A stretch of 64,000 bases of DNA from Planctomycetota bacterium (GCA_020848275.1 JADLAK010000095.1:17816-81815), one strand, 5' to 3'; shown: positions 1 through 10,000, numbered from the stretch's first letter. A program made the numbers and translations. Notes: a model not told the origin generated them from the sequence alone.

Positions 1-389
1 TCGACCAGAACGGCGGCGACCATGCGCCGGTCGAGACGTTTTTGGGCGTGCCCTGCACCTGGCAGGCTGATTTCGCGCGCCTGGCTGTGCGCGCGGGTAC
101 CGTTATCCATACCGCAGCCTACCGCGACGGCGAACGTTTCAAATTTGTCCTGGCCGATTCGCCCGTTATTAAGTACACGCGGGATTCCGACCCCATGCAG
201 GTCGTGCGCGATTACCGCGACTACATCGAAAAAACCGTGCGCGAGCGCCCCGAGCAATACTTCTGGATGCACCGCCGCTTTAAGGGCCGCAAACCCGGCT
301 GGCCCGACCGCTACGCCAACCTCGGCCGACGCCTGACGCCCGAAGAACGGCAGGCGATCCTGTCCTCGCCGGCGCCTGTCGCCGCTTGA
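1..389 (+). CDS. LpxL/HtrB-like lipid acyltransferase, 3' part (cut by window start)
   Basis: The reading frame is already open at base 3 and stops at 387-389, so only about 128 C-terminal residues are visible. They match the C-terminal third of the next gene almost residue for residue: both contain VPCTWQADF, then RYANL, and the same YRDY...PEQYFWMH order. This family transfers acyl chains to lipid A or similar glycolipids on the inner membrane. The catalytic HX4E motif would lie upstream of the window, so activity cannot be judged. It is the upstream half of a tandem duplication, 16 bases before the next possible start. The substrate is inferred only from the family. Confidence 0.8.
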   Translation, partial: DQNGGDHAPVETFLGVPCTWQADFARLAVRAGTVIHTAAYRDGERFKFVLADSPVIKYTRDSDPMQVVRDYRDYIEKTVRERPEQYFWMHRRFKGRKPGWPDRYANLGRRLTPEERQAILSSPAPVAA

Positions 390-441
390 GACACAGTTTC
401 ACGCGTTGACGTTTTTGCCGGCAATGCTTTTCTTTGACGGA

Positions 442-1542
442 ATGACCGACGAGGTTAAACCCGCAAAGAAAAAAAGGCGCCGCACCGGCGCGTGGGTGTT
501 TCACTTCTGGCCCACGCGGCTGATTGTCGAGCTATACCTGCGTGTGTTCGCGTTCTCGCTGACGTTGTTCGGCCATCGCTGGGCGTACTGGTGGGCGCGG
601 CGGCTGGCGGCGCTGGCCTGGCTGGTGCTGCCCAAACTGCGAAACATCGCGCTGCGCAACCTGGAACTCTGCTTTCCGCAAAAAAGCGAGGCCGAGCGCC
701 TGGCCATTGCCAAGGGCAGCTTCCGCCATTTCTGCTACACGCTGTGTGACGTGTTGCTGGTGCCTAAATATTTTCGCGGCGAGAACTGGCGGCGCTACTA
801 CGAGCTGGTGCCCGACGACGACCCCTACTTCGAGGTTTTCCGGCGCGATGCGCCGGTTTTCTACCTGTCGGCGCATTTCGGTAACTGGGAAGTCGCGTCG
901 TTTTCAGTCAACCGCCTGAAGCTGCAGCGCCTGCTGGTGATCATGCGCCCTATGGTGCCGCCTTACGTCAACCGCAAGTTCGTGCGGCTGCGCGAGCACC
1001 TGGGCAACGAAGTGGTCGAAAAGGAGGGCGCCGCCGGCCGCGGTTTCGCCCGCGCTATTCGCGACAAGCGCAAGCTCGCGGTGCTGGTCGACCAGAACGG
1101 CGGCGATTTCGCCCCGGTGGAGACGTTCTTTGGTGTACCGTGTACCTGGCAGGCGGATTTCGCCAAGCTTGCCGTGCGCGCGGGAACAATCGTCAACAGC
1201 GTCAGCTACCGCGACGGCGACCGTTTCAAATTCGCGATGGAAGACTCGATCGTGCGTTATTACACGCGCGACGACGACCCGATGCAGATTGTGCGCGACT
1301 ACCGCGATTACCTCGAACGCGTGATCGCCGCACACCCAGAGCAATACTTCTGGATGCACAAGCGCTTCAAGGCGCGCAAAACTGGCTGGCCTGACCGCTA
1401 CGCCAATCTGCATCGGCGCTTGACCGCGGACGAGCGCGCGGCGATGCTTAACGTCGCTGGGACACACGGCAGCGTGTCCGCGAATGAGGGCGGGGCCCCG
1501 TCGCGGGAGGACACGCTGCCGCGTGTCCCTGCAAAGACCTAA
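442..1542 (+). CDS. LpxL/HtrB-like lysophospholipid/lipid A acyltransferase
   Basis: About 366 residues. A basic N-terminus (KKKRRR) is followed by a hydrophobic segment at about residues 25-70, as expected for an inner-membrane acyltransferase. HFGNWE at about residues 145-150 fits the HX4D/E catalytic motif of the LpxL/LpxM family, and VDQNGGDFAPVETFFG fits the conserved block after it. Alternative in-frame starts are ATG at 424 and TTG at 406; 442 is preferred because it begins just before the basic stretch, but no start has a clear ribosome site. The last roughly 28 codons are encoded by a large inverted repeat (1459-1529), so the C-terminal tail is probably repeat-derived. The stop overlaps the next start by one base (TAATG). 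Confidence 0.85.
   Translation: MTDEVKPAKKKRRRTGAWVFHFWPTRLIVELYLRVFAFSLTLFGHRWAYWWARRLAALAWLVLPKLRNIALRNLELCFPQKSEAERLAIAKGSFRHFCYTLCDVLLVPKYFRGENWRRYYELVPDDDPYFEVFRRDAPVFYLSAHFGNWEVASFSVNRLKLQRLLVIMRPMVPPYVNRKFVRLREHLGNEVVEKEGAAGRGFARAIRDKRKLAVLVDQNGGDFAPVETFFGVPCTWQADFAKLAVRAGTIVNSVSYRDGDRFKFAMEDSIVRYYTRDDDPMQIVRDYRDYLERVIAAHPEQYFWMHKRFKARKTGWPDRYANLHRRLTADERAAMLNVAGTHGSVSANEGGAPSREDTLPRVPAKT
1459..1529. repeat. Long inverted repeat at the 3' end of the acyltransferase gene
   Basis: Arms at 1459-1479 and 1509-1529 are 21 bases each and match at 20 of 21 positions. They enclose a GC-rich centre containing GGGGCCCC. It lies inside the coding frame, just before the stop, and looks like a mobile palindrome that was absorbed as a C-terminal extension. 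Confidence 0.75.
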
Positions 1543-1802
1543 TGACCGAATTCTTCCAGAATTTGCAGGCATGGGCGTCGCGCATCGACTGGTGGCGCAC
1601 GTTTTTCAGTGTGCTGGTGTTCGCTGTGGCGGTGGTGCTGGCGATCTGGCTGCCGGCGCGCGTGCTTGAGTACCACACCAACCAGCGCGGCATCCGCTAC
1701 GTCTGGTACGTGATCGGCTCGATGATCCTGGTGATGATCTACCTGTGCATGTACGGCTACGGGCGTTTCTGGGAAAGCGATTGGCAAACCGGCGTGCGCT
1801 AA
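1542..1802 (+). CDS. Small two-helix membrane protein, function unknown
   Basis: 86 residues with hydrophobic helices at about residues 20-42 and 54-74, separated by a short loop with charged residues (LEYHTNQRG). The ATG overlaps the preceding acyltransferase stop by one base, so translation is very likely coupled and the product may act at the same membrane site. I do not recognise a named family. The C-terminal part (YGRFWESDWQ) is rich in aromatic residues, as is common at the membrane interface. Confidence 0.65.
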   Translation: MTEFFQNLQAWASRIDWWRTFFSVLVFAVAVVLAIWLPARVLEYHTNQRGIRYVWYVIGSMILVMIYLCMYGYGRFWESDWQTGVR

Positions 1803-1829
1803 GCGGTCCTACATATATTCTGGGCAGTT

Positions 1830-1857
1830 GTGGCGCGGACATTCCTGTCCGCGCCAC
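1830..1857. repeat. Palindromic repeat family A, copy 1
   Basis: Perfect 11-base arms (1830-1840 and 1847-1857) around a six-base loop, with core GCGGACATTCCTGTCCGC. Related copies with the core GGACATTCTTGTCC lie at 29642-29738 and twice at 63841-63905. All are in non-coding DNA. Confidence 0.8.
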
Positions 1858-1883
1858 CTAAAGACAATTATCTTGGACCGCTT

Positions 1884-2092
1884 AGAGCTTTTTCAGGGCT
1901 GGTGTGCCGAGGTTATGCGCTGCGCCGAGCGAGCAGATCAAGAAGCGCGAGCGGCGGCGTGGCCGGAGGCCACGCTCAGCGAGCGCGACGCAGAGATGCC
2001 CACCGGAAAAGCGCCGCTGGCGCTTTTCCGGCACGCTCCGAACGTCGCCCCGCCGCAAGCGGAACCCGGCACGGTAACCGTGAAAATGCTCC
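1884..2092. repeat. Structured interspersed element, copy 1
   Basis: The ends carry an imperfect inverted repeat, GAGCTTTTTCA (1885-1895) against TGAAAATGCTC (2081-2091). Inside is a 23-base block at 1922-1944 identical to 52217-52239, then about 12 bases, a perfect 8-bp hairpin (GCGTGGCC/GGCCACGC, 1957-1975), 11 bases, and the block GACGCAGAGATGC (1987-1999), identical to 52283-52295. A second strong hairpin follows at about 2003-2031. See the finding on the two copies. Confidence 0.7.
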
Positions 2093-2176
2093 AGGGAAAC
2101 AGGTTCAGGCGCAGATAACGATGTCGCGCTGACGCGTCTCTGGACCTGAACCTGAACCTGAACCTATAACAACCCC

Positions 2177-4516
2177 ATGAAGATCGTCTGTATCGGCGGC
2201 GGGCCCGCGGGGCTCTATTTTGGCATCCTGATGAAGAAACAGGATGCGCGCCACGACATCACCATTGTCGAGCGCAACAAGGCCAACGACACGTTTGGCT
2301 GGGGCGTGGTTTTCTCCGACGAAACGCTTTCGATATTCGAGGAGGCCGACGCCGAATCGCTTGTCGAGATCAAAAAGAATTTCGCTTACTGGACCGACAT
2401 CGACACCTTTTATCGCGGCGAGCGCATCCGCAGCACCGGCCACGGTTTCTGCGGGCTCGCGCGCGTGAAGCTGCTGAACATCCTGCAGGAGCGCGCCAAG
2501 GCCCTGGGCTGCAAACTAGAGTTCCAGCGCGAAGTGGACGACCTCAAGGCCTTCGCCGACGCCGACCTGATCCTCGCCTGCGACGGCGTTAACAGCAAAA
2601 TCCGCGCGCTGTACGCCGACAAGTTCAAGCCGTCGATCGACTGGCGCAAGTGCAAGTTTATCTGGCTCGGCACCGACATGAAGCTGGACGCATTCACGTT
2701 CATCTTCAAGGAAAACGAGCACGGGCTTTTCCAGGTCCACGCCTACCCCTTTGACGCCAACACCAGCACCTTCATCGTCGAATGCCACGAAGACGTCTGG
2801 CGCGCGGCGGGCCTCGACAAAGCCGACGAAGCCACGACCGTCGCGTACCTGGGCAAACTCTTCAAGGACGACCTGCGCGGCCACAAACTGCTGACGAACA
2901 TGTCGGTGTGGCGCACGTTCCCGAATATCCGCAACGAAAAGTGGTCACACGGAAACATTGTGCTGGTCGGCGACGCCGCACACACAGCGCACTTTTCGAT
3001 AGGGTCGGGCACGAAGCTCGCGATGGAAGACGTGATCGCGCTTTCGCACGCGCTGCATACTCGCGAGGCTAAAGACATTCCCGCTGTGCTGGGCATATAC
3101 GAGGAAGCGCGCCGCCCCGATGTCGAGCGCCTGCAAAAAACCGCACAGACCAGCCTCGAATGGTTCGAAAACACGCGGCGCTACATGAAACAGCCGCCGC
3201 TGCAGCTCGCGTTTTCGCTGATGACGCGCGGCAAGAGCATCACCTACGACAACCTGCGCAAGCGCGACCCGGCGCTGGTCGCGCGCGTAACGCAATGGTT
3301 CGCGCAGCAGGCCGGCACGGCCAACGCCATGGCCGCGGGGGTCGTGGGCAATACCGGCGACGCGCCGCCGGACGTCAAGGCCGTCAGCGACCGCATGCGC
3401 AAAGTGACGCCGCCTGCGGTGAGCGCAGTCGAACGGCCGCCGATTTTCACTCCGCTGCGCGTGCGCGGGCTGACGCTTCACAACCGCATCGTGGTCAGCC
3501 CGATGTGCCAATATTCAAGCGAAGACGGCATGCCTGACGACTGGCATCTAGTGCACCTCGGCTCGCGCGCCATTGGCGGCGCCGGTTTAATCATCGCCGA
3601 AGCGACGCACGTGAGCGCCGACGCGCGCATCACGCCGGGCTGCGCGGGCATGTACAAACCTGAGCACACGGCGGCGTGGCGGCGCATCGTCGAGTTCGTG
3701 CACAAACATTCGGCGGCCAAAATAGGCATCCAACTTGCCCACGCCGGGCGCAAGGGCGCCTGTGACCTGCCCTGGAAGGGCGGTAAGCCGCTTACCAAAG
3801 ATAAGGCGTGGCCGCTGATTGCCGCGTCGGCCATTGCCTACAACGAGCACAGCCAGACTCCGCGCGAGATGACCCGCGACGACATCGCGCGCGTGCGCGA
3901 TGAATTCAAGCGCGCCGCAAAAGCCGGCGCGAACGCGGGCTTCGACTGGCTTGAACTGCACTTCGCCCACGGCTACCTGATGTCGACGTTTATCAGCGCG
4001 CTAACGAACAAACGCACGGACGCCTACGGCGGCAGCCTCGATAACCGCCTGCGCTTTGCGCTTGAGACCGTGCGCGCGGTGCGCGAGGTCTGGCCCGCGG
4101 ACAAACCGCTTTCGGTGCGCATCTCGGCGACGGAATGGGCCGAGGGCGGCCTCAACAACGGCGAGCGCGCCGTGACCGCCCAGCAACTGATTGCGGCTGG
4201 CGCAGACATGATCGACGTCTCGGCGGGCGGCGTAGTCAGCTACCAGAAGCCGGTTTACGGGCGCATGTTCCAGTTGCCCTTCAGCGACCAAATTAGAAAC
4301 GAGGCGGGCGTGCCGACCATGACCGTCGGCAACGTGCAGGACGCCGACCAGTGCAACACGATATTGGCCGCAGGCCGCGCGGACCTGTGCGTGCTGGCAC
4401 GCGCGCATCTGGCCGACCCCTACCTCACGCTTCACGCGGCGCAGCACTACGGTTTTGACGATCAACCGTGGCCTAACCAGTATTTGGCGGCGAAACCGTT
4501 GCGGAAGAAGGGCTGA
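2177..4516 (+). CDS. Bifunctional salicylyl-CoA 5-hydroxylase-type FAD monooxygenase / Old Yellow Enzyme reductase
   Basis: 779 residues in two fused flavoenzymes. The N-terminal half begins with a Rossmann FAD motif (GGGPAGLYFG, residues 7-16) and has the second FAD motif VGDAAHT near residue 265, as in PHBH-type aromatic hydroxylases. From about residue 421 there is an Old Yellow Enzyme TIM barrel, with FTPLRVRGLTLHNRIVVSPM, a QLAHAGRKG block, HFAHGYL near 595 and NKRTDAYGGSLDNR. The same fusion is known from 2-aminobenzoyl-CoA monooxygenase/reductase and from proteins annotated as salicylyl-CoA 5-hydroxylase, which hydroxylate, and in some cases then reduce, aryl-CoA thioesters. The actual substrate here is unknown. 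No CoA ligase is adjacent. The stop overlaps the plsC-like start by one base. Confidence 0.88.
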   Translation: MKIVCIGGGPAGLYFGILMKKQDARHDITIVERNKANDTFGWGVVFSDETLSIFEEADAESLVEIKKNFAYWTDIDTFYRGERIRSTGHGFCGLARVKLLNILQERAKALGCKLEFQREVDDLKAFADADLILACDGVNSKIRALYADKFKPSIDWRKCKFIWLGTDMKLDAFTFIFKENEHGLFQVHAYPFDANTSTFIVECHEDVWRAAGLDKADEATTVAYLGKLFKDDLRGHKLLTNMSVWRTFPNIRNEKWSHGNIVLVGDAAHTAHFSIGSGTKLAMEDVIALSHALHTREAKDIPAVLGIYEEARRPDVERLQKTAQTSLEWFENTRRYMKQPPLQLAFSLMTRGKSITYDNLRKRDPALVARVTQWFAQQAGTANAMAAGVVGNTGDAPPDVKAVSDRMRKVTPPAVSAVERPPIFTPLRVRGLTLHNRIVVSPMCQYSSEDGMPDDWHLVHLGSRAIGGAGLIIAEATHVSADARITPGCAGMYKPEHTAAWRRIVEFVHKHSAAKIGIQLAHAGRKGACDLPWKGGKPLTKDKAWPLIAASAIAYNEHSQTPREMTRDDIARVRDEFKRAAKAGANAGFDWLELHFAHGYLMSTFISALTNKRTDAYGGSLDNRLRFALETVRAVREVWPADKPLSVRISATEWAEGGLNNGERAVTAQQLIAAGADMIDVSAGGVVSYQKPVYGRMFQLPFSDQIRNEAGVPTMTVGNVQDADQCNTILAAGRADLCVLARAHLADPYLTLHAAQHYGFDDQPWPNQYLAAKPLRKKG

Positions 4517-5340
4517 TGTCCCGCGAAGAGCACATCCTCGTGAAACAGGATCGCCCGACGGGCTGGCGTGGCTGGATCTACCTGCGCATGGTCGAGTTTT
4601 CGCTGGCCATGGTGCGCATGTTCATGTTCTTGAAGGTCGTCAACCCGCATAAAATTCCCAAGCGCGGGCCGCTGATATTGATCGCCAATCACCCGAGTTA
4701 CTTCGACCCGCCGACACTGGTGGGCCTGCTGATTTATTATGCGGGGCGCGATCTCTCGTTCATGGCCTGGGACAAACTTTTCAAGGTGCCCGTAGTCCGC
4801 TTCTTCACCAACGTCTACAAAGCATATCCGGTAAACAGAGAGAACCCTGGCAGGGGACCGTACGTCACGTTATTAAACATCCTCGAGAAAGGCGGCGCCG
4901 CAGGCGTGTTCCCCGAGGGCAGCCGCAGCAACCAGGCGCTGATGGGCGACTGGAAGCCCGGCGCGCTGCGCGCAGCATTTGCCACCAAGGCGACAATTCT
5001 GCCCGTGACGATGGCGACCATGGGTGACCTGTGGCCCCGCGACGCATTGCTTCCGTATTTCTGGCGCAGCCACAAAATCATCTTCCACGACCCGCTGACT
5101 TACGACCAATACATGGCGGGCAAGCCGCCGGAGATGCTCGACCGCCAATGGCAGGAGCAACTGGCGGCGCGCATCCGCACGATCATCAATGCGCCGCTGG
5201 TCGAAAAGCTCGAGGCCCGCGAAAAACTCCGGCAGTTGCGGCTTACCGCGCGAGACATCGCTAAATCGAGCGAAAAAAGTATCGAAGGCCAACGTGCGGC
5301 GAGAATTGCCGCCGCCAAACTGCGCCTTGGCGTGCAATAA
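4516..5340 (+). CDS. plsC: 1-acyl-sn-glycerol-3-phosphate acyltransferase (PlsC-like)
   Basis: 274 residues. A membrane-associated N-terminus (about residues 25-40) precedes the acyltransferase signature NHPSYFDP near residues 58-65 (the NHX4D catalytic motif) and the phosphate-binding FPEGSRS near 131. These are motifs I and III of the PlsC/LPLAT family, which acylates lysophosphatidate in phospholipid synthesis. The start overlaps the preceding stop (TGATG), so the gene is co-translated with the FAD monooxygenase/OYE fusion, an unusual partner. The C-terminal tail is lysine/arginine-rich and may bind the membrane surface. A related LPLAT with another lysolipid substrate cannot be excluded. 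Confidence 0.85.
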   Translation: MSREEHILVKQDRPTGWRGWIYLRMVEFSLAMVRMFMFLKVVNPHKIPKRGPLILIANHPSYFDPPTLVGLLIYYAGRDLSFMAWDKLFKVPVVRFFTNVYKAYPVNRENPGRGPYVTLLNILEKGGAAGVFPEGSRSNQALMGDWKPGALRAAFATKATILPVTMATMGDLWPRDALLPYFWRSHKIIFHDPLTYDQYMAGKPPEMLDRQWQEQLAARIRTIINAPLVEKLEAREKLRQLRLTARDIAKSSEKSIEGQRAARIAAAKLRLGVQ

Positions 5341-5383
5341 ATACTCAAAGCGGCGACGAATTTGCCGCCTTCTCAACAGATCT

Positions 5384-7021
5384 TTATGGCGAGAGCACTT
5401 TGCGCACGCGATGGTTGCCCGCGTCGCTGATGTAGAGGTTGCCTTGCGGGTCAAAACACAGGCTTGTGGGGTAGTAGAGTTCGGCCTGGGTGGCGGGACC
5501 GCCATCGCCGCTGAAGCCCGCGCTGTTGGAACCGGCGATGTCGAACGCCGCGTGCGTCACGACATCGATGCGATAGACGTTGTTGTCGACGGAGTCGGTT
5601 GCGTAAAGTTCGTCGCCTGGCCCGATCACCATGCCTTCAGTCTGCGTCAGGTAGGCGACGGTCTCGATGTCGCCCGTCACGGCGTCGACGCGCCGGATGT
5701 TGCCGCTGTTGCCCCACTCGCCGATGTAGAGGTTGCCGGCGCTGTCAACGGCGACATAGCGCGGCTCGTCAAGTTCGGCCAATAGCGCGGGCCCGCCGTC
5801 GCCCGTGCCGCCGCTGCCTCCTCCAGTCCCCGTCCCCGCAATTGTGTCGATGTCGCCGGTGATGGCGTCGACTTTACGCACGCGCAGGTTGGCGGCGTCG
5901 GCAATGTAAAGGTTGCCCGCGTTGTCGCAGCAGATGCCGTGAGCCTGGCTCAACTGAGCCTGCGTGGCCGGCCCGCCATCACCGCTAAAGCCGATGCTGC
6001 CGTTGCCGGCCACGGTTGTGATGATGCCCGTCGAGGCGTCGATGCGCCGCACGGTAATGGATGAGCACACATAGATATTGTCCTGGCCGTCAATCGCAAG
6101 CGCGATCGGGTTGAGCAGTCCCGCCAGCGATGCGGGCCCGCCGTCGCCCGTTGAGGCGCCCTGGCCGTTGCCAGCAAGGGTGCTGATCACACCGGTCCTG
6201 GCATCCACCACGCGAATGCGGTTGTTGTTGAAGTCGGCGATGTAAATGTTGCCTGCGGAATCGCTGACCACGCTGTGGGGGCCAAGCAACTGTGAGCCCG
6301 CCGCGGGGCCGCCATCGCCCGCAAAGCCCGGGATCGGCCCGCCCGCGAAGGTGACAATCGAACCCGGCCAGCACACCAGTATCTCCAGCGCGCGCGTGGC
6401 GCTCGCGCCGCCGGAATCCTGCACCCGCAGCGTGAACGAATACACGCCGGTAAACTGCGGCGTGCCGGTAATGGTGCAGCGCGGCGTGCCCGTGGGCGTG
6501 TGGTTGAGGCCGGGCGGCAGGCTGCCTGACAAAATGGTCCACTGGTAATTGGCGCCAGTGCCGCCCTTGGCCTCGATCTCGACGTCGTAGGCGATGGTGT
6601 TGATCGCCGTCGGCAGGCCCACGGCCTTGATCGCAAGCTGGCCCGGGGGCAGCGTGCCGATGTTGACCGTGAATTGCTTACGCGCGATGTTTTCTTCGGC
6701 GTCGGTGACCTCAAGCGTAAACGTGAACACCCCTACGCCGACGGGCACTCCCTCAATGCGCGCGTTAAGCGTCTCGGGGACAAGCAGCAGGCCGTTGGGA
6801 AGTTGGCCGCTTGCGACCCGCCACTCAAAGGGCGTCCCGAGGCCGCGTTCTGTGCGAAGTTCGGCGCTGTAGGCCACAAACTCGGTGCCGTCAGGCAGCG
6901 GTTCGTCCCAGATCTTGAAGGGCGAAGTGACCGAGCCCATACCGCTGCTGGCGCCGCCGCAGGCGCTAACTGCGATGGCCAAGGCAGCAAACATCAGGCA
7001 TGTGAGCAGGCGTAGGACCAT
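5384..7021 (-). CDS. NHL-repeat lipoprotein with two Ig-like (He_PIG) domains
   Basis: 545 residues. The signal peptide ends in the lipobox AVSAC, so it is a predicted outer-membrane or surface lipoprotein. Two putative Ig (He_PIG) modules follow (about residues 38-120 and 130-215); each runs through a LP.G..Y segment, W.I/V.SG.LP.GL, and G.P...G.Y.FTL.V.D. The C-terminal 320 residues carry about six NHL repeats with the signature GDGGPA...L..P..V..D..GN.YI.D..N.R.R.V, predicted to close a beta-propeller. It is the shortest and last of three tandem paralogues on this strand. No enzyme motif was seen; binding or adhesion is inferred from the fold. Confidence 0.85.
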   Translation of the reverse strand: MVLRLLTCLMFAALAIAVSACGGASSGMGSVTSPFKIWDEPLPDGTEFVAYSAELRTERGLGTPFEWRVASGQLPNGLLLVPETLNARIEGVPVGVGVFTFTLEVTDAEENIARKQFTVNIGTLPPGQLAIKAVGLPTAINTIAYDVEIEAKGGTGANYQWTILSGSLPPGLNHTPTGTPRCTITGTPQFTGVYSFTLRVQDSGGASATRALEILVCWPGSIVTFAGGPIPGFAGDGGPAAGSQLLGPHSVVSDSAGNIYIADFNNNRIRVVDARTGVISTLAGNGQGASTGDGGPASLAGLLNPIALAIDGQDNIYVCSSITVRRIDASTGIITTVAGNGSIGFSGDGGPATQAQLSQAHGICCDNAGNLYIADAANLRVRKVDAITGDIDTIAGTGTGGGSGGTGDGGPALLAELDEPRYVAVDSAGNLYIGEWGNSGNIRRVDAVTGDIETVAYLTQTEGMVIGPGDELYATDSVDNNVYRIDVVTHAAFDIAGSNSAGFSGDGGPATQAELYYPTSLCFDPQGNLYISDAGNHRVRKVLSP

Positions 7022-7085
7022 GTGAGAGTTTAATGTGCAAGTGTGGTGCCATCTCAGCGGGATTAGGCGCCCAAATTGAACGTGG

Positions 7086-10000
7086 TTACGGCTTTACGAT
7101 GCGGCGGATGCGGTCTGAGGACGGCGTGGTGTTGGCATCGGCGACGTAGACGTCAAAGCCGCGCACGGCAATGGCCCGGAGCCCGGAAACGCCGCTAAGG
7201 GCGCCCATAGCCGTAAAGCGGGCGTTAGTCGCAGGTGCGCCGTCGCCGTGGTCAAAAGCAGTCGATTGATATGCCCAAGCCTGCCCGGCGATGGTCATCA
7301 CGATACCCTGGGTGCTGGCGCGCCGCACTACACCCGCTGCGCCGTCGGTGATATAGGCACGACCCTGGGAATCAAAGACAAGCGACGTAGGCGCTGAAAG
7401 GGCCGTGGCGCTGACACCCAGCCCGTCCGGACCGCTGTCGTTGACGGGATAGCCCGTGGTCCAAAGGCCTGCGTAGTGGCTGATGTACCCTGTCGTCGCA
7501 CTTACCTTGCGCACGCAGGAGTTGCCGGTGTCGCAGATGTAAACATTGTCTTGTGCGTCGACCGACACACACCACGGATAGTGAAGGTGCGCGTTGACCG
7601 CCGGGCCGTCGTTGCCGTCAAACCACTGGTACGAAAGGTAGTAGGCCTGGCCCGCAAAAGTCGTCACCGTGCCAAAGGGCGTGACTTTGCGGACGGTGTG
7701 GTGCTGCGGACAGGCGATATACAGGTTGTCCTGGCTGTCGAAGCAAATGCTTCCGGGATACGAAATGTTCGCGAGCAGCGCGTCGCCATTGTCGCCGTTT
7801 TGCGTAATCGCCGTCGCCGCACCGGCATATCGGTAAATGATGCCGGTAGCCATGTTGATGCGCCGGATACAGTGGCCGCTGTAGGGCTGGCTGGTACCGT
7901 ATTCGGCGATGAACAGGTTGCCCGCGGAGTCCAAGGCGAGGCTCGTGGGCAGGTTGAGGCTTGCCTGCGTCGCGGGGCCGCCGTCACCGGTCGAGGCCTG
8001 CGTCCCGGTGCCTGCAATCGTCGTCATGATTTTCGTGGCGGCATCGATGCGGCGCACGCGGTGATTGGCGCGGTCGCAGCAGTACATGTTGCCCTGCGCG
8101 TCAAACACCATGGCGCTTGGCGCGCGCAGCATGGCCTCGTCTGCCGCGCCGTTGTCGCCGCGATAGGTCGCGCTGCCTGTGCCGACATAGGTGCTGATGG
8201 CGTTGTTCACCGCGCCGATGCGCCGGATGCGATGGCTGTTTTCGTCGCAGACAAAGAGGTTGTTCGCCGGATCCACGGCAAGTTGCGCCGGCGTCCTGAA
8301 CAGCGCGTTGAGCGCAAACCCGCCGTCGCCCGATGAGCCCGCAACCCACGGCACGCCCGCATAGGCGTCGATAAACCCCGTCGCTCCGCTGATGCGTCGC
8401 ACAACAAATGGCCCGGGCTTGGGATTGCCGCTGACGGGGTCGACGAAGCTTAGGTCGTAGTCGGTGAAGAACACGTTGCCCGCGGCATCAACCGCCACAT
8501 CGCGCGGCCACACCAGCCGCGCCTGATTGGCGGGCACGCCTTCGCCCGCAAAATCCTGTATCCAGGCCTGGCCGGCAATGGTGGTGATCGTGCCACTCGA
8601 CGTCACTTTGCGCAGCGTGAAACTGCCCGCACACGCAATGTACAGGCTGCCTGCGGCGTCAAGGCAGATGCCCTCGGGGGCCGCAAGCGTCGCAGCCACG
8701 GCTGGGCCGCCGTCGCCGGTGTGGTCAAAGGCGCCGGTGCCAGCGTAAGCTTCAATGTCGCCCGCAATAACCCGGCGCACGCGGTTGTCTGCGGCATCGA
8801 GGATGTAAATGCTTCCGCCGGCATCGACGGCGAGATCACGAGGCTGGCGGAATTGTGCGGCGGCCGCGGGCCCGCCATCGCCGCCGTTGCCGTACACGCC
8901 CGTGCCCGCAACCGTGGTGATGATGCCGCTGGAAAGGTCGACCGCGCGCACCCGGTAATTGCCCGTGTCGGCGATGTAGAGGATGCTGCCCGCCGCATTG
9001 ACCGCAACGCCGCGCGGCGAACTCAACTGGGCCTCGCCACCGGGGCCGTTATCGCCGGAATAACCCGCGACACTGGTGCCCGCGACGGTGCTGGCCAGGC
9101 CGGTCACGGCGTCGATGCGGCGCACGCGATGGCCGCTGGCTTCGCTGAAATACAAGTTGCCGTTGGCGTCAAAGATGATGCCGCCGGGCGCGCGCGCAAT
9201 GGCGTCGCTGCCGGGATGCCCATCGCCGTAATTCCCCCCGCCGCCGTAGGTGATGATGTCGCCCGGCGCAACGTCGATAGTCAGGGAGAACTGGCGGCTG
9301 TCTTCGCGCGCCATGCCGTCGGTGACTGTCATCGTGAAGGTGTATACGCCCCTGACAACGGGCTGGCCGTAAACGGCGCTACCAGGGTTGCCGTTTGCCA
9401 CGAACTGGAACTCGGCGGGGAAATTACCCGAGACCTCCCAGCTAAAAGGCCCGGACCCGCCCGTCACCTGTACCGGCGCCATGTAAGTTAGCGTCTCGGC
9501 GGCATCCGGAAGACTTGCCGTGGTGATTTGCAGAACCCCCGCCACCGTAAACGTGGCGTTGACGAACCCGAAGCTGGCAACGCCCGAGGTTGCCTTCACA
9601 GTGAATACGGAAACACCCTGCGTGACGGGCGAGCCTGCAAAAACGCCGGCGCTGCTCATGCTCATGCCTGTGGGCACCAGGCCGACAATTTCAAAGGTAA
9701 AGGCGGATCCGTCGCCGCCGGTCGCGGCGAATTGCGCCGAATAGGGCGTGTTCAAGGTGCCTTCAATCAGCACTGCGGGCGTAACCACCACCGCAGGCAT
9801 GATCGTCATCGAAATATTGGCGTTGGCCTGGATGCTGTGGCCATCCCGCGCGCGGACGGCGAACAAATAGGGCCCATCGACCGTGGGTGTGCCGCCGATG
9901 GAGCCGTCAGGATGCAGCACCAGGCCCGGCGGGAACGTCGATGCCGGCGACACAAGCGACCACAAATACGTGCCGGGACCGGTTCCGCCCACAGCCTCCA

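Larger units (their letters stand above)
1803..2176. other. Repeat-rich intergenic region, no credible gene
   Basis: 374 bases without a convincing gene. It holds the palindrome at 1830-1857, the structured element at 1884-2092, an inverted pair AAGCGGTCC/GGACCGCTT at about 1801-1809 and 1875-1883, and CCTGAA tandem repeats at 2145-2162 that can pair with AGGTTCAGG near 2101-2109. Short open frames here only translate the repeats. Confidence 0.7.

Noticed and set aside
1828..2132. Two overlapping open frames of about 100 codons in the first repeat gap
   Set aside because: Both translate the palindromes at 1830 and the element at 1884; no conserved protein is expected there.
2145..2166. CCTGAA repeats as a possible CRISPR or tandem array
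   Set aside because: Three short 6-base units with no spacers. It is a microsatellite-like tract in a repeat gap.
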